36,168 nucleotides of DNA. It comes from Acidobacteriota bacterium. Its GTDB lineage: Bacteria > Acidobacteriota > Vicinamibacteria > Vicinamibacterales > JACQTH01. How positions within the stretch are numbered: the stretch's first letter is position 1; each line of letters starts with the position of its first letter. The DNA lies in contig JACOUA010000341.1 of the NCBI GenBank assembly GCA_016178075.1, forward strand, positions 1 through 36,168, written 5' to 3'. Positions 32,284-36,168 of this stretch are shown here, piece after piece. The notes beneath the pieces were generated by a model that saw only the letters and a program-made list of their open reading frames with translations, did not search any database and was not told the DNA's origin. The position numbers and the translations under genes were made by a program.

Positions 32284-33558
32284 ATGGCCATCCTCAGGAT
32301 CGAAGGCGGCCGGCGACTGGGAGGGACGGTCGAAGTCGACGGCAACAAAAACTCGGCGTTGCCGCTCCTCGCGGCGTGCCTGCTCACCGACGAGGCATGC
32401 GTTCTGCACAATATGCCCCGCATTGGGGACGTGGAGGTGATGGCGCGCCTCCTCGAAGATCTCGGCGCCACGGTCGACGGCGTAGGAACCCGCACCGTCA
32501 CCGTCCGGTCCACCACGCTCGGCAAAGATGAGCCCGACCGCGCCCTGGTCGGACGCCTGCGCGGGTCGGTGCTCTTGATGGGACCGCTGCTTGCGCGCCG
32601 CGGTCGTGCCGCGCTCGCGCCGCCGGGCGGCGACTTTCCGGCGCGCCGCACGATCAGCACGCATCTCGAGGCGCTGCGCGCGCTCGGCGCGCACGAAACG
32701 AAGGCCGCCGGCCACGCCCTCGAAGCGCCGGACGGCTTGAAGCCGGCGTCGATCTTCCTTGAAGAGGCGTCCGTGACTGGAACCGAAACAGCGCTGTTGG
32801 CGGCGGCCGGGACGCCGGGGCTGACGAAGCTGCGCCACGCGGCAACCGAGCCGCACGTCGCCGATCTGTGCCAGTTCCTTGGGAACATGGGCGCGGAAAT
32901 CACCGGCACCGGCAGCCCCACGATCACGATCGAGGGACGGTCGCGTCTTCGGGGCGCGGAGTACACACTGCCGGGCGATTACATCGAAGCGGGGAGTTGG
33001 GGCGTCGTGGCGGCGGTGACCGGCGGGGAGGTCGAGGTGCGGGGCACGCGCGCGGAGGACATGGAGGTGATCGCCGCGACGTTGAGGCGGATGCAGGTCC
33101 GCTGTTCGTTCGACGCGAACCGGTTCCTTGTCGAGCCGTCCACGCCCGTCGCGGCGCGGCGTATCACGACCGGGCTCTGGCCTGCTTTTCCAAGCGACCT
33201 CGTGAGCCTGGTGACCGTCTTGGCGACCCAGGCGAGCGGCCAAACGCTGCTGCACGACTGGATGTACGAGCTGCGCCTCTTCGCGCTCGAACAGCTCAGC
33301 GCGATGAGAGCCGATCTCTTTCTCTGCGATCCCCACCGGATCATCGTCACCGGTCCGACCAAGCTCCGGGGGCGTCTGCTGGACAGCCGGGATCTGCGGT
33401 CGGGGATGGCGCTCATCGCCGCCGCGCTGGCCGCCGACGGGGAGAGCCGTATCGCGCCGGTCGAGACCGTCGAGCGCGGGTACGCGCGTCTCGTCGAGAA
33501 CCTGAAAAGGTTGGGCGCCCTCGTCGAGCGCGTGGACGACCGACGCCGTCTGAAGTAG
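32284..33558 (+). CDS. murA: UDP-N-acetylglucosamine 1-carboxyvinyltransferase MurA, Asp-type active site
   Basis: MurA transfers enolpyruvate from PEP to UDP-GlcNAc, the first committed step of peptidoglycan synthesis. The 424-residue EPSP-synthase-fold protein has VDGNKNSALPLLAA with the catalytic Lys, RGSVLLMGPLLARRG, FPSDL and VERGYARL. The mobile loop reads PPGGD, placing Asp117 where E. coli MurA has Cys115. Asp at this site is known in mycobacterial and chlamydial MurA and makes the enzyme insensitive to fosfomycin. No Shine-Dalgarno is visible, because the MITE-like element abuts the start. Confidence 0.92.
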   Translation: MAILRIEGGRRLGGTVEVDGNKNSALPLLAACLLTDEACVLHNMPRIGDVEVMARLLEDLGATVDGVGTRTVTVRSTTLGKDEPDRALVGRLRGSVLLMGPLLARRGRAALAPPGGDFPARRTISTHLEALRALGAHETKAAGHALEAPDGLKPASIFLEEASVTGTETALLAAAGTPGLTKLRHAATEPHVADLCQFLGNMGAEITGTGSPTITIEGRSRLRGAEYTLPGDYIEAGSWGVVAAVTGGEVEVRGTRAEDMEVIAATLRRMQVRCSFDANRFLVEPSTPVAARRITTGLWPAFPSDLVSLVTVLATQASGQTLLHDWMYELRLFALEQLSAMRADLFLCDPHRIIVTGPTKLRGRLLDSRDLRSGMALIAAALAADGESRIAPVETVERGYARLVENLKRLGALVERVDDRRRLK

Positions 33559-34131
33559 TCTCGCGAGCCGGACATGTCGCGGGACGATCTGTTGGGTCGG
33601 ATGAATGGCCGATGGCGCGATATCCTGGCGGCACTTGGGTTGCAGTACCGGTCCAGAACCGGCCGGGTGCCGGAGAACCGGAGCGACCGGTTATGCCATC
33701 ATCACGGGCCAATTATTCAATCGGGGTTCTTCCCCGCTGCTCGCCGTGGCGCTTGTGGGTCGCGAGCGCGACGACCGCCACGGGTGCAGACGACACGGGG
33801 CCGTCCGGCTACTTAAATTTCTCGCAACATGCTGAAAGGGTATAGGTTTAGGGTCAGAACTCCGATAATGGAACGTAGCAGCGCTCCGCGAAGTCGACGA
33901 AATGTAGGGAGTTGACGGGCGCTTACGAGACTTCGCGCTGGGTGAAACGAGTGTATTATACTATCATATTGCACCATTAAGTCGGTTCAATGATTGAGGT
34001 TCTCCCTGCAACTACACAAGGGGAGATCTAACGGCAGCATCGGTTGCGGTGCGGCCCGCCGGCGCAGAGGCGTTTGAGGTGTCTCACACGGGCGACTGGT
34101 TGGTGGACCCATCACCAATGAGCTTCTTCAG
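33559..34131. promoter_or_regulatory. Gene-free 573-bp region between murA and the polysaccharide kinase
   Basis: I see no supported gene here. The first part (to about 33820) is GC-rich with inverted repeats: ACCGGTC/GACCGGT at 33647-33653 and 33685-33691, and CCGTGGCG/CGCCACGG at 33744-33751 and 33776-33783. From about 33810 to 34020 the DNA becomes AT-rich, with CGCGAAGTC/GACTTCGCG at 33887-33895 and 33929-33937 and a stretch rich in -10-like hexamers (TATTAT, TATACT, CATATT) at 33954-33970. It is the most promoter-like stretch in the window and probably drives the polysaccharide locus. Confidence 0.5.
33630..33643 (+). promoter_or_regulatory. Candidate sigma-54 promoter (-24/-12)
   Basis: CGGCACTTGGGTTGCA has the GG-N10-GC spacing with GGCAC and TTGCA blocks matching the sigma-54 consensus except for the base before GG. 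The -24 GG is at 33630-33631 and the -12 GC at 33642-33643. The nearest downstream gene is about 480 nt away, which is long, so this could be a chance match. Confidence 0.3.
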
Positions 34132-36168
34132 ATGAGCCTTGGGGTTCCGCGGCAGTCCGATCGGGAACAGCCCGACAGCCGGATGGCCAACACCGCGTTG
34201 CCCGCCGGCTCCGGGACCGCGGCTTCGTCCTTTGCCTCATCGAACGGGTCCGCAGGCCACGGTTCCGGCTATGGGTACGGTTACGGGTACGGCACCTCCA
34301 CGGTCGGCGATTCCGAGATTAGTCTCGTCCACTACCTCCAGATCCTCTACCGGCGTCGTTACGTCGTGCTGAGCGTCTTCCTGGCCGTATTGCTGAGCGT
34401 CGCCCTCTACACGTTCACCAGCGTTCGACTCTACGAAAGCACCGTTAGGATTCTCATCGAGCGGGAAACCCCCAAGGTCGTCTCCTTTCAGGAAGTGCTG
34501 GAGCAGAGCACTCTGACGGACGACTACTACGAGACGCAGTACAAGATCCTACAGGGTCGCGGTCTCGCCCGGCGCGCGCTCACGTCACTCCACCTCTGGT
34601 CGCATCCGCAATTCAATCCCCCGCCGGCCAAGGGTTTCAGCATCCGCAGGATCATGGGAGCGCCGGTCGCTCTGATCAAAGCGCCCGTGGAGATGGTGGA
34701 GGGATGGTTCCAGCCCGCACGACCAGTTGAAGCGCCGGGAGCCGAAGAGACAAAAGCCGAGTCCGGCGTGGTCGACCAGTTCCTGGGCAACTTGGGCGTG
34801 TCGGCTGTCCGCTACAGCCGGTTGGTCGACATCACGTTCCGTTCGCCCGATCCGGCGCTGACGGCGAAAGTCGCAAACGCGGTCGCGGACGAGTACGTGA
34901 AGCAGAACCTCGAGTTCAAGTTCGCCACGACGAAAGAGGCGTCCGACTTTCTGAACCAGCAGCTGGCCGAGCAGCGCAAACAGCTCGAGCAGAGCGAGCA
35001 GGCGCTGCAGGGCTACCGCGAGCGCACCGATTCGGTCTCCCTCGAGGAGCGCCAGAACATCGTCGTGCAGAAGCTTGCGGATCTCAACGCGGCGGTGACG
35101 AAAGCCAAGACCGACCGGATCCAGAAGGAGGCCGCCCACAACCAGGTCAAGGCGGTGCAGGCGAACCCGAACCCGAACGACAGCATGCCCGCCATTCTGT
35201 CGAATGCTTTTCTCCAGGATCAGAAGACCGAGCTCGCCAAGTTGCAGCGCCAGCAGGCGCAGCTCGCCGAGAAGCTGGGCCCGCGCCATCCTGACATGGT
35301 CAACATCGGCCTCGCCATTCACACGGCCGAGGCCAAGATCCAGAGCGAGATCGCCCGCCTCGTCCAGGGGATGCGGAACGACTACGAGGCCGCGCTCTCG
35401 GAGGAGCGAGGCCTGATCGCCGCACTCGATCATCAGAAAACCGACGCCCAGGCGCTCAACCGGCGGGGCATCGAGTACGGAGTGCTGCAGCGCGACGCGA
35501 CAGCCAACAAACTGATGTTCGAGAGCCTCATGCAGCGCACGAAGGAGACCGGCATTTCAGGCGAGCTGAAGACCGGCAACATTCGCGTCGTGGACAAGGC
35601 GGAAGTTCCGGGCGGGCCTGTGTCGCCGAATGTATTCAACAACCTCTTGATCGGCCTGTTCGGCGGCTTGGTGCTGGCCATCGGGCTCGCGTTCGGTTTC
35701 GAGTACGTGGATGACCGCCTCAAGAATCCTGACGAGTTGAAGCAGCAACTGGGGCTGCCGTTCCTCGGGATGGTTCCGGCGCTGTTCGACAAGGCCATCA
35801 CGTCGCCGCTCATCGATGGCGGTGTGCCGCGCGCGTTCTCGGAGAACTTCCGATCGATTCGGACGAACGTCCTGTTGTCGTCCGCCCAGGAGGGCGGACG
35901 GGTGCTCGTGATCACCAGCACGGGTCCCGGTGAGGGGAAGACCGTCGCCTCAACGAATCTGTCGGTGGCGCTGGCGCAGGCGGGGCAGCGGGTGCTGCTC
36001 CTCGATGGCGACATGCGCAAACCGTGCGTGCATGAGGTGTTCACCTTCAAGGTGGAGCCGGGTCTCTCAAACCTGCTTGTAGGCAAGGCAACGGCCTCCG
36101 AAGTCATCTCTGAGTGCCACACGGCCGGCTTGTGGGTGATGCCGGCCGGCTCGCGCCCGCCCAATCCC
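34132..36168 (+). CDS. Polysaccharide biosynthesis tyrosine autokinase (Wzz/BY-kinase), 3' end cut by window
   Basis: An open frame of 679 residues runs off the window. In order: a flexible N-terminal tail with a Gly-Tyr repeat (residues 46-54), TM1 (about 78-97, VVLSVFLAVLLSVALYTFTS), a periplasmic Wzz domain with long coiled coil (about 250-470), the Pro-rich AEVPGGPVSPN, TM2 (about 503-522), and a cytosolic BY-kinase domain with Walker A STGPGEGKT (Lys603) and Walker A' VLLLDGDMRKP. Walker B and the C-terminal Tyr cluster lie beyond the window. Such proteins regulate chain length and export of capsule or exopolysaccharide. The ATG has no clear Shine-Dalgarno. Confidence 0.93.
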   Translation, partial: MSLGVPRQSDREQPDSRMANTALPAGSGTAASSFASSNGSAGHGSGYGYGYGYGTSTVGDSEISLVHYLQILYRRRYVVLSVFLAVLLSVALYTFTSVRLYESTVRILIERETPKVVSFQEVLEQSTLTDDYYETQYKILQGRGLARRALTSLHLWSHPQFNPPPAKGFSIRRIMGAPVALIKAPVEMVEGWFQPARPVEAPGAEETKAESGVVDQFLGNLGVSAVRYSRLVDITFRSPDPALTAKVANAVADEYVKQNLEFKFATTKEASDFLNQQLAEQRKQLEQSEQALQGYRERTDSVSLEERQNIVVQKLADLNAAVTKAKTDRIQKEAAHNQVKAVQANPNPNDSMPAILSNAFLQDQKTELAKLQRQQAQLAEKLGPRHPDMVNIGLAIHTAEAKIQSEIARLVQGMRNDYEAALSEERGLIAALDHQKTDAQALNRRGIEYGVLQRDATANKLMFESLMQRTKETGISGELKTGNIRVVDKAEVPGGPVSPNVFNNLLIGLFGGLVLAIGLAFGFEYVDDRLKNPDELKQQLGLPFLGMVPALFDKAITSPLIDGGVPRAFSENFRSIRTNVLLSSAQEGGRVLVITSTGPGEGKTVASTNLSVALAQAGQRVLLLDGDMRKPCVHEVFTFKVEPGLSNLLVGKATASEVISECHTAGLWVMPAGSRPPNP

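Noticed and set aside
32201-32440. Open frame crossing the right end of the MITE-like element into murA.
   Set aside because: It is out of frame with murA and combines element and antisense-like sequence, with no protein-like pattern.
34118-34135. Five-residue minicistron (MSFFR) whose stop overlaps the BY-kinase ATG.
   Set aside because: No Shine-Dalgarno precedes it, and such short frames are expected by chance.

Overview
This is a GC-rich bacterial chromosome segment made almost entirely of vertically inherited housekeeping genes, with no rRNA, tRNA, phage, transposase gene or CRISPR array. The gene order fits the phylum Acidobacteriota, probably class Vicinamibacteria: nrdR, a DUF4390 protein and an NtrYX-like pair; pgpA-cinA-thpR-plsY-gpsA-ftsY-rib; ffh-rpsP-khpA-rimM-trmD-rplS-rnhB; polX, a GHMP kinase, nagZ-ldcA-mpl-murB-murA; then an exopolysaccharide kinase. 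That assignment is inference from content and composition, not from a marker search.

Layout. 1-7.9 kb: a multi-pass LPG-synthase-like membrane protein, NrdR, a secreted DUF4390 protein, a four-TM NtrY-like histidine kinase with its sigma-54 activator, a TPR membrane protein and a zinc-ribbon/RDD membrane protein. 7.9-16 kb: phospholipid synthesis (pgpA, plsY, gpsA), NAD/RNA repair enzymes (cinA, thpR), the SRP receptor ftsY and riboflavin synthesis (ribD, ribE, ribBA; no ribH here). 16-20.6 kb: the conserved SRP/ribosome-maturation operon, with a good sigma-70-type promoter overlapping the ribBA stop codon. 20.6-24.7 kb: a TPR protein, a small membrane protein, thiE, a RodZ-like HTH membrane protein, a HEAT-like protein and a convergent 68-residue gene. 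24.7-27.5 kb, minus strand: polX and a GHMP sugar kinase, divergent from nagZ. 27.5-33.6 kb: peptidoglycan recycling and precursor synthesis (nagZ, ldcA, mpl, murB, murA). 33.6-34.1 kb: a gene-free, partly AT-rich regulatory stretch, then a bacterial tyrosine kinase (Wzz/BY-kinase) cut by the window end.

The least explained signal lies between genes. At least six gene boundaries carry long imperfect palindromes whose arms are built from quasi-tandem short words: GATTG/GGTGA at 1.2 kb, GAGAA/GAAGT at 4.7 and 9.7 kb, GGCTCAAGG/GGCTTAG at 19.8 kb, TCAGTT/TCAGTTTT at 24.7 and 29.6 kb. They look like one family of intergenic cruciform or hairpin elements with locus-specific vocabularies. A different element, a 165-bp MITE-like sequence with perfect 28-bp terminal inverted repeats, sits exactly between murB and murA and supplies the murB stop codon. 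Other points of interest are a MurA with Asp at the usual catalytic Cys position, a probable CTG start for rimM, a structured leader before ribBA with mutually exclusive helices, and a Gly-Tyr repeat at the N-terminus of the tyrosine kinase.
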